Assembly: GCA_009823395.1 (NCBI GenBank)
Contig: CM020518.1
Span: forward strand, 15,258,501 to 15,322,500
Length of the DNA: 64,000 bases
Origin: Thamnaconus septentrionalis
Lineage: Eukaryota > Chordata > Actinopteri > Tetraodontiformes > Monacanthidae
Direction of reading: 5' to 3'
Part shown: positions 35,893 to 48,888 of the stretch, in pieces
Layout of the letters: every line of letters begins with the position of its first letter
Position numbering within the stretch: position 1 is the first letter of the stretch
Notes under the pieces: generated by a model
What the model saw: the letters and a program-made list of their open reading frames with translations, nothing else
Told to the model about the DNA's origin: nothing
Databases searched by the model: none
Program-made: the position numbers and the translations under genes

Positions 35893-36133
35893 ACCCGTTC
35901 TCTCTCTCCCTCTGTTGCGCTTTCACGATGCAGAAGTAAAAGCGGATAGCGCATCAAGGACCGGGAGAGAAAGGAGGCAGGTGCGCTTTGGAGTCAGCGG
36001 CTGCGCGGAGAGACCCGAGCCAGTGGATTAGGACGGTACCTGTCTGTGGAGAGCGCGCGTCATGCGGACTCACATGCCGCGCACTAAACGCCATTAAAAA
36101 ACCTGTGGGCTGGAGCTGACAGAGGAAGCGGAT
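35893..36133 (+). other. lrrtm4: Probable lrrtm4 5' UTR next to the start codon
   Basis: This is the stretch between the acceptor-like CCCAG at 35888-35892 and the ATG. It holds two upstream ATGs. One, at 35928, encodes three residues and a stop. The other, at 36062, encodes eleven residues ending at TAA 36095-36097, in frame with the main ATG. That TAA is the last in-frame stop before 36134, which fixes 36134 as the first usable start in this frame. Confidence 0.5.
36062..36097 (+). other. Upstream ORF (11 codons plus stop) in the lrrtm4 leader
   Basis: Reads MRTHMPRTKRH and then TAA, ending 36 bases before the lrrtm4 start and in the same frame. If it is within the mature leader it could reduce translation of the main frame. 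That effect is inferred; only the frame is seen. Confidence 0.45.
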
Positions 36134-36137
36134 ATGG
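36134..36137 (+). CDS. lrrtm4: lrrtm4 coding exon 1 (ATG plus G)
   Basis: The coding part of this exon is only four bases: ATGG, followed at once by the consensus donor GTAAGT (36138-36143). The start context is good, with G at -3 and G at +4, and an in-frame TAA lies 36 bases upstream. Joined to 45724, the G completes a GGC glycine codon, so the protein starts MGSALRRRW. Mammalian LRRTM4 also starts MG and, as I recall, has its start codon on a separate exon. The match in phase, dipeptide and position makes this the preferred start over the TTG within the pyrimidine tract at 45705. A cDNA would settle it. Confidence 0.85.
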
Positions 36138-36983
36138 GTAAGTTCTCCCCTTGCTGTCGTGCATATATGTTTTGTTTTCTTTCGTACATACTGTATGTAT
36201 GTATTTTATTTTATTTATTTATTTATTTTTTTAAGCGTGGGTTGCTCCACGGTCCGCTTGCACTCCTTCCCCCGCCGCGCAGCAGGGAAAACGTCTCGCC
36301 TTCCTCTCGGCAGAGAAGATGTTTCGCGTCAAATATGGTCGTTTTCTGACATGAGCTGTCTTTTTTTTCTTCTTTTCTTTATTTCTTTCTCCGCCTTACT
36401 TGCGGTGTTCGATTCCTTCTTCCGAGGGCTGGAGGAATGTTACTCAAAAAAAAGAAGAAGAAGAAGAAGAAGAAGCTGCAATGTGGAGGATCTATCTACC
36501 TAGATTTATATTTTTTTTATTTTCCTCTACCCCTTCTCCATCTCCATCACAGCGTGATTTATCGCGGACGTGCGCGTGAAAAGGTTCGCTTCGAAATCAC
36601 GAGCGTGATGTTTTAAGGCTTATCTTGTCCAAGTGAGGGCTGGCCATTTTGGTTGCTCACTGGTGAGACTGTCAGTTCCATCGACGTGGAGCGAAATGCT
36701 AATCGCGGCGAACGCTGGAAGGCAGTCAACTTTATAAAGCGTGGCTCTGCATAATCATTGAACGCGGCTTATCTGAGCCCACGGTCCAGTTTCAAGATCA
36801 GTGAGAGCCCAGTACACCCCCCAACACCTCCCTCCCCTCGGAAGGGGGGGGCCTCTTTGACTCGTGCAGATTTGGGGGGTTTCAGGCAGACTGACTTGGG
36901 ATTGTGCACCTGCCTTGGAGAGGCACTGTTTAAGATCGGCCATCCAGCTGTGCCTCTATATCAGAATCCCCCCCCCAGCACCA

Positions 36984-36986
<3 letters not shown>

Positions 36987-37042
<56 letters not shown>

Positions 37043-37046
37043 TGTT
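36987..37046. repeat. (TG)n microsatellite
   Basis: About 24 uninterrupted TG units and then a shorter interrupted run, inside the lrrtm4 intron. Confidence 0.95.
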
Positions 37047-37179
37047 TGGGTATATGTGTTGCGTCGCGCGCGTGTGTGTGTGTTCAAGACCCCCACGGTG
37101 GGGCACGCACGCTCCCACTTCAAGTATTGCATAATTAGATTTAGGCCATCATCTTCCCTAAGCATCTTTGTTCACCCCC

Positions 37180-37202
37180 CACACACACACACACACACAC
37201 AC
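37180..37202. repeat. (CA)n microsatellite
   Basis: About 11 CA units after a C-run, opposite in orientation to the TG tract about 140 bases upstream. Confidence 0.9.
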
Positions 37203-38152
37203 CAATAATTTGAATAATGTCATCTGTCATCACCGAACACATTTCCTCCGTTTTCCTCAAGTGTGCTCATCTATTGCACTCCCACCCACCACCTCCTCCT
37301 CCCCCCCATCACAAGTCCCTCTAGTGGAATTCGACAGTCCTGTGGCAGTTCATCCTTTTTAATTAAAAGAAAGAACTAAGCTCTTCCAGATCACTTTCAT
37401 TTTTTTTCCCCTCCCCGCAGTTTGACATTTCGTCCAAGGCTGCCGAATCTCCTCAGCCAATTTATTTATTTTATTTATTTATTTATTTTTACTAAAACTC
37501 TCCCACAGATGGCCAAGTTCACTGGTGGTGCTGTGCCATTAATTGTGAGGCTGCATGACGTATCGACCCACGGCGGGTTACTGCACCGCATCAATATAAG
37601 CTACAGAGGCACTCAAAAGCCATACAATGCGGGCTGCGAGAGCTCAGATGCTATTTATGCGGCGCCGTGCAACAGTGTGCGTTCAGAGACGTGCACTCGT
37701 TCCTGGTCCCTCTTTTTGCTCATTTAATTCGCCAAGGAAGTCGGGGGAAAATGCCTGACGTGTGACGACTCGGACTGACGGGCAGGCCTTCAAGCGCAAC
37801 TTTTTTTTTATTATTTTTTTTTTTTTGGCGTTCCAGGTGCAGGGGGACGGCCCAGAATTGCAGCTGTTGCCAGCCGTAAAGCTCTCTTGCTGTTGCTCTC
37901 AATTATTTGAAGATTACATGGCGCTGTGGTCTCCATAATCCACCGGTGCAGCTGACTGTGATGCTCTTCATTAATTACCAGCATGCAATGCACTTATGTT
38001 TCATGGACCACATCATGGGAGATCTGCCTGGCAGGAATGGAAGCGGCGGGCCAGGATAGAAAAAAAATGTTGCGTCTGTTAAATGGAGTTCTCTTTGGCT
38101 CGTCTGTGAAACGCACCGCTTTCTCTCATTTTCACTCCATTGTTATTCAAAA

Positions 38153-38282
38153 CCCTGCGATGAACTGGCGACTTGTCCAGGGTGTACCCTGCCTTCGCCC
38201 TAAGACAGCTGGGATAGGCTCCAGCAGACCCCCGTGACCCTGAATTGGAATAAGCGGGCATAAAGATGAATGAATGAATGAA
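38153..38282 (+). mobile_element. 5'-truncated SINE-like repeat in the lrrtm4 intron
   Basis: Nearly identical to the copy at 29991-30120: CCCTGCGATGAACTGG, AGCTGGGATAGGCTCCAG, GGAATAAGCGGG and an (ATGA)n tail. It is flanked by a perfect 12-base target duplication TGTTATTCAAAA at 38141-38152 and 38283-38294. Its 5' end falls within two bases of the 5' end of the 29991 copy. Confidence 0.93.
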
Positions 38283-41200
38283 TGTTATTCAAAATGCTTT
38301 TCGTAATAAATCAGGTTGCATAATTGAGCCAAAAAAGGAATATTCGAATGGTGTACAATAGGACACTATTTTATTTTATATATATATATTTTTTTGGTCT
38401 AAAATAGATTTTAGACAGAATGACCAGCGCTCTCTCACACACACCCCTCACATTGCTTGGTTAGAATTAAAAACAGGCAAACCGCTTTGGCCGCCATTCA
38501 CAGTCTTCAACATATGCAACGAGTGACCTTCTGCTGGCCCTACAGCATCCGGCAGGCAGTGTTGTTCAAATGTCAGGTGAAGCAGGTGCATCCACACCCC
38601 CCTAGAGGGGATTGCTTGGCATATTCCTATTTGCTTTTTGAGGGGGAAAAAAAAGAGGGAGTAACTTGTGAAGCATAAGACCTACCATCCGTGTACAGAG
38701 CTACAGGCCAAGTGCACTGTAACAGCCTTTCCTGTCACGCTTCTGTATTTGAGCGTCAGCAACAGACCATCTAGGAATTTTGTTAAAAATCAAAACAAGA
38801 AGCTTTAAAAATAGACAAAAGGTAGGATGATCCGCCTCAGGGCAGCTAACGTTCAGAACTTTTTAAAGGTCCCACATTATGTAAAATTCACTTTCTGAAT
38901 ATATTTTGGGCATGTCCAAACTGAATCTACGCTTACCAGAATGAGTTCATCCTTTACATATAATGTTTACACCATGATTCAGAAGTCCCTGCTAGAACAC
39001 CCATTTTTGAAAATAAATCCTTTGTGTTGTCAGACGGCTACGTGTGCAAGATGGAGTATAGCGTACACTCACTGGTCACTTTGTTAGGTAGACTCCACAA
39101 ACACCTAAACAAAGTGGCTGTTTGGTTTTGTGGCTCATTCAGAGATGCTATTCTGCAGCTTTTTGATTCACTGTTTATTTCCTATTGTCTCCAACCAGTG
39201 ACCTCTGACATCAACAAGGCATTTGTGTAGACATAACTGCTTGTTTTTTGTTTTTTGTTTTTTGTTCTTTTGTTTAAACCCTAAGCCTACCTCTTGTCCT
39301 TGGTCTCAATTTCAAAAATGAAGATCAGCCAAGGCCAAATCTAATCTTAAATCATACAGAAAACTTGACGCCGTGTGACAATACCATGTACCACTTGAAA
39401 CAGATTTCAAGTGGGTATGCCCTGAAAATGACAGCAAAGCATAACGGACAGAGAATCACTGCCAGTTCATGAAGGGCACTAAGTGTTGTAAGTGGGAACT
39501 CCTGTCCAGAACAAGGGTTGACAGGCTTGCTACATTTTTAATGCTCAGAAAGTTAAGATGGGTTCACACTGTCGGCCACCCTTTTGTCATTCTCACATTC
39601 ACACAGACACACGCGCACAGACACACACATAGAAACCCTTGCAATACGAAGGCTGCTCTCCCTGAGCCTTAACAATATTTGCCCAAGACATCAACATAAA
39701 CAGGGGGTGTGCAGTGTATATCATACACAGCAGCAAGCACAGAGAGAAGATCAAAGCTGTGTTCTGGGCTTGAGTGTCCTGTGGAAACTCTCCTTTTGTT
39801 TTTTTTTTTTTTATTATTTTTTTTTTTTCATTTGCATTTCTCCTGGTGTTCTCCTTCCATTTGTTGCATGTGTGTCCATTCGGCTGCGATGAATGTTTGC
39901 AGTGTGTTTGTTGGCAGCGCATTTGTCTATTTTCACGCATCTTCTTCCAGTGTGCTGAGCTCTCGCATTTCTGTGAATAACAATGAGGAGACGAAACATT
40001 TCAGAACATTTTTTTTTAATAAAAGGAAACACTCACATGACTTTCTCACAATGAAAAGTTTGTAGCGAGAAAAATATAGAATCCCTTTCTACTCTAGAAA
40101 CGTTATACGGCAGCTCCCTGCCGTAAAGGTCTTTGCTGTGATTTATTTCAGATTTCCAGTTGGTGATGTGACCAATCGGTGACATCGCAATTGACCGGAA
40201 AAGACCAGAAACCTAGAATCGCAAAGGGAATTTATATTCCTGTCTCCTTTGTTAGTTGTAGTTGTTACTCATCTGCACTTTTGCTTCTCGTTTGCCCAGA
40301 AATTGAATCCACATTAAATTCAGATTCATATAATTGCAGCTTTATCAGTATGCTGTCTTCCTCCAGTAACCAAATTGGAAAATTTGGTCCTGAGCTCAGG
40401 GCCCGAAGCTCTCTTGCCTCATTTCCCATCATTCAGGGACTATTGTGATCAGGGTAAATCAGAAACAAGACATGGGCCACTATTTATACACCCAATCTGA
40501 TTTGCTATAAATATCATTTTCCTGTTTCATGCACATATATATACGTAAAGAACTGAAAGTGCTTGCAGTCCTGGTGACGACATTTCCAACAGTGCTTTTC
40601 CTTATCCTTCTTAATCAGTAGCTACAAATCAAAGATTGGAAGGGGACACAATGGGCGCAGTGTTTTCCGACTAGCGCCGGAATGAGTCTAGCTTGGCAAG
40701 CCTCGCTATCATCTCAAAGATAATTAGAGACTAATAGAATGGCTGAGGCTGGTCTGGGGACGTCCTTCTTCATGCGCTCAGCTGCTGTCCGGTCTCTGTG
40801 TGCAGCCAACGCCGAGGCTTATCGCATTTTGTCAATGACAGGCAGCAAATAGCAACGAGCCACTTGTGTGCGCTCGCGGTGCACCAGTTAGCGACTCCAT
40901 TTGCCAAGTTATTAAGCTACATTTGGTTTTATTTTAGGTCAGCAGTAAAGTGCACTCACTCTCTGTATGTGTTCGGGTTGAGAGGCAGAAGTGGCCATCT
41001 TCCTGCGCTCGGGATAGCAGGACCGTCTGCGGTATAACTCAGCATTACATGCGCGTCTGCATGCTCTGACCTATGAAAGCCCATCGAGATCGAGGCAAAT
41101 AATTAAATATAAAATGCCACCGTGCATCAGACTTCCCCCATTGGAGCGCTACTTCTGTTGTTGTACAAGCGAGCGGAGCACAAAGGATGGCGGACATGCA

Positions 41201-44200
41201 CAGGCCTGTTGTAACAGTATTAGACCATTTCATTTCAAAGCGACATATGCTCATGACTTTCAAGACTTTTTGTCGGCGCTGTCCAGCGTAATTAACGACA
41301 CGTCACATCACATCCCCACACAGCTTGAACAACTTTTAGAAAAACTAAGGACTGGGAAGAACTGCCAAGTAAAAAGGGCCATGTTTCTTTCCATGGGTTG
41401 CACTGTAGTAGGCCTCACATTATACAAAAACACCCAGATGGCTGCAGGATTCAAGGGCATGCATAACTAGGGTACTTTCAAAAAAAATAAAAGTGAGCAC
41501 AAATTAAATGAAGGAGAAACCCTTCATTTAAGTAGATGTCGCACAGGAGCAGTAATGGAGAAAGGCACATCAGCTATGAGGTAACAGAGACACAAACCCC
41601 ATGAGTGACACCTCAGAGGGTGACTCGTGCTCCTTTGTGAATAAGATTAAAGGGGTAGCGGGGAAAGGAGTTGGCTTACAGAGGCATTAACGCAGCGAGC
41701 GCTCATTAAACCACATGGAGTGTCAGGGAGGGGAGAGAGGTGCCTTGTGAGGCAGGCTCAATCTGAAGGCGATGGCAGTCACTTCTAATACAGCGAGCCT
41801 ATTATGCACATGGGAAATAAAAGCAATAGGAGGCTGTTTCTGCACCCTCCTGGGATACAAGTCAGACACAAAAAAAAGACAAAGCATTCATGTAAAACAG
41901 CCCACACAATCTGTTCCCCAGCCACAAGTTTTGTCTATTAAAACCACTTTAAATGCACAAGCCGCGTTGCACACGGGCATTGTTCTTTATCAGCATTCTT
42001 CCGATGCTTCCCTCTTATTTCCTCCATGGTATTAGGCTTTTAAAAGGCACGGCGTCGTCAGCAATTTAGTTAGTTTCCTTGAGTAACCTGGCAAATGAAA
42101 TGAAACGGAATACAAACATGAAGCTAATTGGCTGCAGTCAGAAATATTTTGTCTTGTAATCTCCACATTCCTCCCCGCTGCGTTATTATTATTATTTTTT
42201 TGGCAGACCTTCCTTAAAAGTGCCTTCCAAGATGAAGAAACATGATTGATGTGTCTGCTAGTGTAATCAATAGCCTGTGCAAATTATCTGTATAGATCCA
42301 TGGGTCCCGCCATCTGTAAGAAATGATGAAAGGTTTCTCTGGAAACAAACAGCAAGTGCGGTTGTGTGTCTGCGTGTGTCCCTCTACCAGTCACACTGTT
42401 GGACATGCACAAACACACACGCACAACACCCATATGGAATAAGCAGATGCTCGGTGAGGGGCGAAATGTTCATGTTATATTCCATATGCCATATGATTCC
42501 GTGCATTCAGGGTTCAGGAAAAATGTTTTGGCAAATCCTGCAAAGAATGCAGCAATTGATTTTATTAATGGAAAGAATGAATAATGAAGCCCATTGTTAG
42601 ATTAGTTGCTCAGTCCATGCACACTGAAACGCAATAGTTGTGAAAAGTTGGTCGATTTAGCGCACTTTCTGCCAAGGCACCGTAGAAAGTTAGATATTGC
42701 ATGATCTTACTTCCAGTCTGACATATCTGATTGCGATCATGAAAAAAAAAAGCAAATCTGAATAATTCAAGAAATACACACTAGCATTTACCCTCTCCCT
42801 CACCCCAACAACACCACGACCTCAAGGAGAAATCAATGCATCTTAATGACAGATCATTAGTGACTCTGTAAGGGGGAACAATTTTAATGGATACAACTCT
42901 GTCTCACCCTAAAACAAGGAGTGATATCACAGGAAGCCACTGATCACTGCTCTTCACGTTTCCAAAATGATTTAGAGCCAAAGCAAGGCCACCGTTGCCA
43001 ATTTGGCCAACTGGCGTATCGTTCCTGTATCAGTGACTGCACAAGGACGTTTTTCCTTAAGGGTACAGACTGTACAATTATATATATACTGTAATAACCA
43101 ATTTGAAACAATAGAAAGCAGAGGTGATGATTCACTGCAATCCATCCTGCTTTGGCTATGTAGAACATGAAATAGTTGTAGTTTTAGCAGAAATGCCCCC
43201 GGTTTTGTTTACACAACTATCAGCCCTTGAATGTTAATTTACACAGTGCAGGGTTCTTTTCACAGTTCATCTGCCTCTACTGTTGGTGCACTGATGGCTT
43301 GAGAAGACTGAATACAAATGCACACAAAGATATGATTTAACTGTGTGTCACTTTTGCTTCAGCTCTTGTCAACAATGTGCGCTGATTGCAGAATGATAGA
43401 CAACATATATCGGCATGATTCAAAAACAAATATACCATGTAATTTTATTTGCACGGCTCAGTCGACCCAGCATACAATTTACTAATGAATTAACAAAACA
43501 ACAACAATCAGGCATAATACTGCACTCTTTTAATGGCATTTAAGTGAATCATCTATAATGCAATAAATTGTATGACTTGGCTGTATGTCAATTTGGATGC
43601 GAGTGAAACATACTGTACTTGCATAGCAGCCACACAACAAAATGAAACAAGCGTGAGTGACGTCACACATGAGAGTCATTTCTATAATGGCAGTGATTAG
43701 TCCTGGTTCTACTGAAGATGTGCTTAGTGCTCACCCAGGCCTTTAAGAGCACAGGAGCAGTAATTCAGAGAACATTGTATTTCAAGAGAAGTTGTATTGT
43801 CGGACATAATTATTTTATCATGGACTTTTTTGGAGCATGAATGAGACTTGAAGACTAAGTGTCGCTCCCACAAAATTTAAAGCCTATACAGATATTCACA
43901 ATATAAATAGACCTAGTGTTTATACATAGAAACTCCGGGGTCTCCGCATCTGGAAGCATAGACAGTGGCACTGAAATATTCATGGTGGAGCTGCAAAAAG
44001 CCATGGATTTTTATTTTGCTGTTACCAGAACTGTGTTCTATTTTAGTTTTTGAAAAAAAAAAAAAAAATCCTAAAAAATATCTGAGCTTGTGGGTTGAAA
44101 TGTGTTTCTCTGCCACTGACGCAAAAAGAGCATGCATCTTAATTAGGACACTCATCCTTTGCCAATCACAGACGCTGCATAGCGAAGGTTTTTCATTATG

Positions 44201-45686
44201 TCCAAGGTTTCTCATCATGTAGGCTTGGGGGAGAATAAACAGAGATGATTAATTACAGCTTATTATGTTCTCGTCAGTTGCTTGATGAGAAGTGACCAGA
44301 TTTAGGCCAATATAGGTGTGATGTACGGATAATGAATAAAAAGGGGACTGCGGTTTGATGCATGGTTTGATGAGTCAATGATGGAAAGTGGAAATATAAG
44401 TAATGAATCACATTACAGAGCTTCCACTGAAGTAAAGTGAAGAGTTAAACACTTGGGACCCAGAATGCAATATGAAGGAGCTATGATTAATACGGAGCAG
44501 AGGAAGTGAGCCTTTCCTTCAATAATATTTGATTTGGTGTAGTCATTTTGGACATCAGCCCTGAAGGGTAGCCATTTCACAACCTGGTTTACACTGAGAT
44601 AAGGCAGGGATGTTTTCTGTCTATATTCAGGTACAACATAAGGGTTCCCATGGTTTCTTAAAAAGTCTAATTAAAACTGAGGAAACAGTCTCAAATTGTG
44701 TTTCATTTGCAGCAGATGGTGGGTGCAGATAAGAACGCATGGTGGCTTACCGTAAAACGTCTAGTAGTGTGAACGTGTAAAAAAAAAGTAACGAAGAGAC
44801 AATCAATGAGAGATCGCTATTAATTAAAGACTTACGGTAATTTACGTTAGCAACAGGCGTTAACGTTAGTCTGTGCGTCAATGTTTTGCAGTTTTTTAAG
44901 ACGAGCGGACAGGATCGATTCACATTTATAAACAACTGCAGCAGCAGCAACATCAACTGGATATAGGACAATGTATGTGGGAACTGGTTGATACTAAAAA
45001 CAATGACGAGGTAATGTCTAAATTGTGCAAAAAATGCTTTTCTATCGGGATGGCGTCGAGGCTTGGATAAAGGGGGGAAACACTTCCGATAGCCGGTGTT
45101 AGCGGGACCAGGCTAATTCCTGCGTCGTTTGCTTTTCGACCCAACGTTAAAGTGCGATTCCCTCGCCGCCACATTTCGGTCGGCTATGACAAGTTTCGTC
45201 TCTCCGCCAGAGGAGCAGAAAGGCTGAGGCAATGTGCGTTTTCCACACGGTGAGGACACAGTGTGTTTCAATCAAGAAATGGCATAAGCAGCGTGGTTTC
45301 CTCCAGGTTCCCTGATTGATTCGCAGTATGCAAAGTCATTTACTTATCGTGAATGTTGCAAATAAATAGCACGGTTTTTCGTCATTTGAAAAATTTTAAA
45401 TGCAAGTCCACTGAAAATCAATCAAAACTGTTAAATTGGACCAAAAACCATTTCCTTGCTTCAAGATTGTGACCAAACAAATGTCAGGGTTTCTGTATTA
45501 ATAAAATAAAATAAAATAATATATATAATCCCTAATTGAATCTAAATGTAGGCAAGACATACCTAAATCGTGCCTCAACAAACTTTTATTTTATTTTAAA
45601 GTTAATTTTAATGATGTTTCCTGATTTATTATTTTATTTATTTTTTTATTTTTAGATATCTTAGGGAGATTTGAGATTATATTTAA

Positions 45687-47291
<1,605 letters not shown>

Positions 47292-48300
47292 CCTACACCA
47301 CTGCCACTCCTCCTAAACAAAACTCTGTCCACAGCAAGACAACCAGAGGTAATTATTAAAAGTGCTTTGAGAGTTGACAAGTTGATTACATAGTCTTACA
47401 CTGCACATGCATTAAATATTGTGTGCCTTTGGATTATAATGTGCAAAGTAAATGTGGTTCTCAATTTATTTTGTGGACTTTGAGATAACTTGTGTTTTTA
47501 GGAGGGCAATGTACATTGCTTTTAAAACCTCATCTCTTTACTGAGTCTTTGTTTTGCCAGAGAATAGTACAGATAAATGGGACTGATTAAATCTCCTGTT
47601 TTACATAATCTAGAGCTTAAGCTGTTTTGTTTTAGAAACAATATTTGTGCTAATAAGGTATTTGTTTGCCCTTCTGCTTGCTTATTACAGGCTTTGGGCT
47701 TTACATGTTTGCTCTGCTGCTATTTAGTTTTTGATCAGTGGTACTGTGTGAAGGATAGTTTAGTGGTGGGAACATTCACTTCTGGACGCGGGCCATGAAT
47801 GTTGTTGGGGACTTGTGACAAGGGAGACAACTTTAACTTTGTCTTTCTCTAAATTAGCTAGTAGTATTTGGTTCCTGACAATTCTATTTTATTATGACTA
47901 ACTTTGATGTCAGCTTTTGTCTCATGTTTACAACCTTTTATGACCTTGTTATAAGCTTGGCGAAAGCTGGACGATGCAAACCAGAAGTGTGCAGAGCCCT
48001 TCCTTGAGACTTTGCAAAGGCATTTATTTTTTTAGACAGACTATAAATGTATACAGTATCAGCCCTTTTTCTGGGTCTCATTCCTAGAGTCTCTCTGCAT
48101 ATCCCGGGCTCAGTTTTCTAGCAAGCTGTCTCTAGAGGAATGACTGTTAATGCAGGGTTTTAAACAGTGAGGAGGAGGACGACTAGGAGGTGGAGGAGGA
48201 AGGCTCGATCCATTGCATTCTTTTCTATTTCTGTTACTTATTTTTGCAGTGGGTCACCTGGTCATCTGTGATGTTTGCAGGGGTTCATACTGGTTTGATG
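47292..48300 (+). other. lrrtm4: Probable lrrtm4 3' UTR of the short isoform
   Basis: The sequence is AT-rich and non-coding and follows directly from the stop. A variant polyadenylation signal ATTAAA is at 47411-47416; no canonical AATAAA was found close by. The transcript end cannot be fixed. Confidence 0.4.
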
Positions 48301-48311
48301 GTAAAGTGGGG

Positions 48312-48313
<2 letters not shown>

Positions 48314-48384
<71 letters not shown>
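48314..48384. repeat. Compound (GT)n(AT)n microsatellite
   Basis: About 21 GT units run directly into about 15 TA units, the same compound order as at 29111-29160. Confidence 0.95.
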
Positions 48385-48388
<4 letters not shown>

Positions 48389-48563
48389 CATATGAAATGA
48401 CGTTTCAAACAATCTTAATTTAAATTTTTGATGGATGAATGTACAGTAGAATCTTAAAATATCTATTTGGAGAACAGCGGTATTTGCAATGCAATCCAGT
48501 CCATCCAACAGAAATATGGATCTTTTCTCAATGCAGCCCTGACTTATACATAACAACAAGCTC

Positions 48564-48888
48564 AGGCACAGTGGTTAGCGCTGCAGCCTCACAGAAAGAA
48601 GGTCGTGGGTTCGATTCCGGGCCTGGGACCTTTCTGTGTGGAGTTTGCATGTTCTCCCTGTGTCTGCGTGGGTTCTTTCTGGGTTCTCCAGCTTCCTCCC
48701 ACAGTCCAAAAAACATGCATGTGAGGTCAATTGAACACTCTAAATTGTCCGTAGGTGTTCATGTGAGTGTGAATGGTTGTTTGTCTCTGTGGCCCTGCGA
48801 TGAACTGGCGACTTGTCCAGGGTGTACCCTGAGCTCGGGTGTAAGCGGGCATGGAAGATGAATGAATGACGATGAATGAATGAATGAT
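48564..48888 (+). mobile_element. Near full-length SINE-like repeat with tRNA-like head
   Basis: The head has GGCACAGTGGTTAGCGC (A-box-like) and a perfect B-box match GGTTCGATTCC at 48608-48618. The body (GTGGAGTTTGCATGTTCTCC, CACTCTAAATTGTCCGTAGG, CCCTGCGATGAACTGGCGAC) leads to an (ATGA)n tail. Compared with the copy at 38153, about 60 bases around the AGCTGGGATAGG block are missing. No clear target duplication was found. It lies downstream of the lrrtm4 stop, possibly in a 3' intron or flank. Confidence 0.85.

Larger units (their letters stand above)
35120..36340 (+). promoter_or_regulatory. lrrtm4: CpG-rich promoter / 5' UTR region of lrrtm4
   Basis: CpG frequency rises sharply from about 35120 and stays high past the start codon at 36134 (for example GGCGACGTCGTG and CTGCGCGGAGAGACCCGAGCC). 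This fits a CpG-island promoter placed over the first exons. No TATA box is evident. A long pyrimidine run ending CCCCCAG at 35869-35892 looks like a splice acceptor, so the exon with the start codon may begin at 35893. The transcription start itself cannot be placed from sequence. Confidence 0.5.

Noticed and set aside
48608..48618. tRNA gene suggested by a perfect B box
   Set aside because: The head does not fold into a cloverleaf by eye and is continuous with the dispersed repeat body, so it is a tRNA-like SINE head.
48439..48861. 140-codon open frame downstream of lrrtm4
   Set aside because: Most of it is translation of the SINE-like repeat at 48564-48888; the same phrases appear in frames over the copies at 18939 and 58948.
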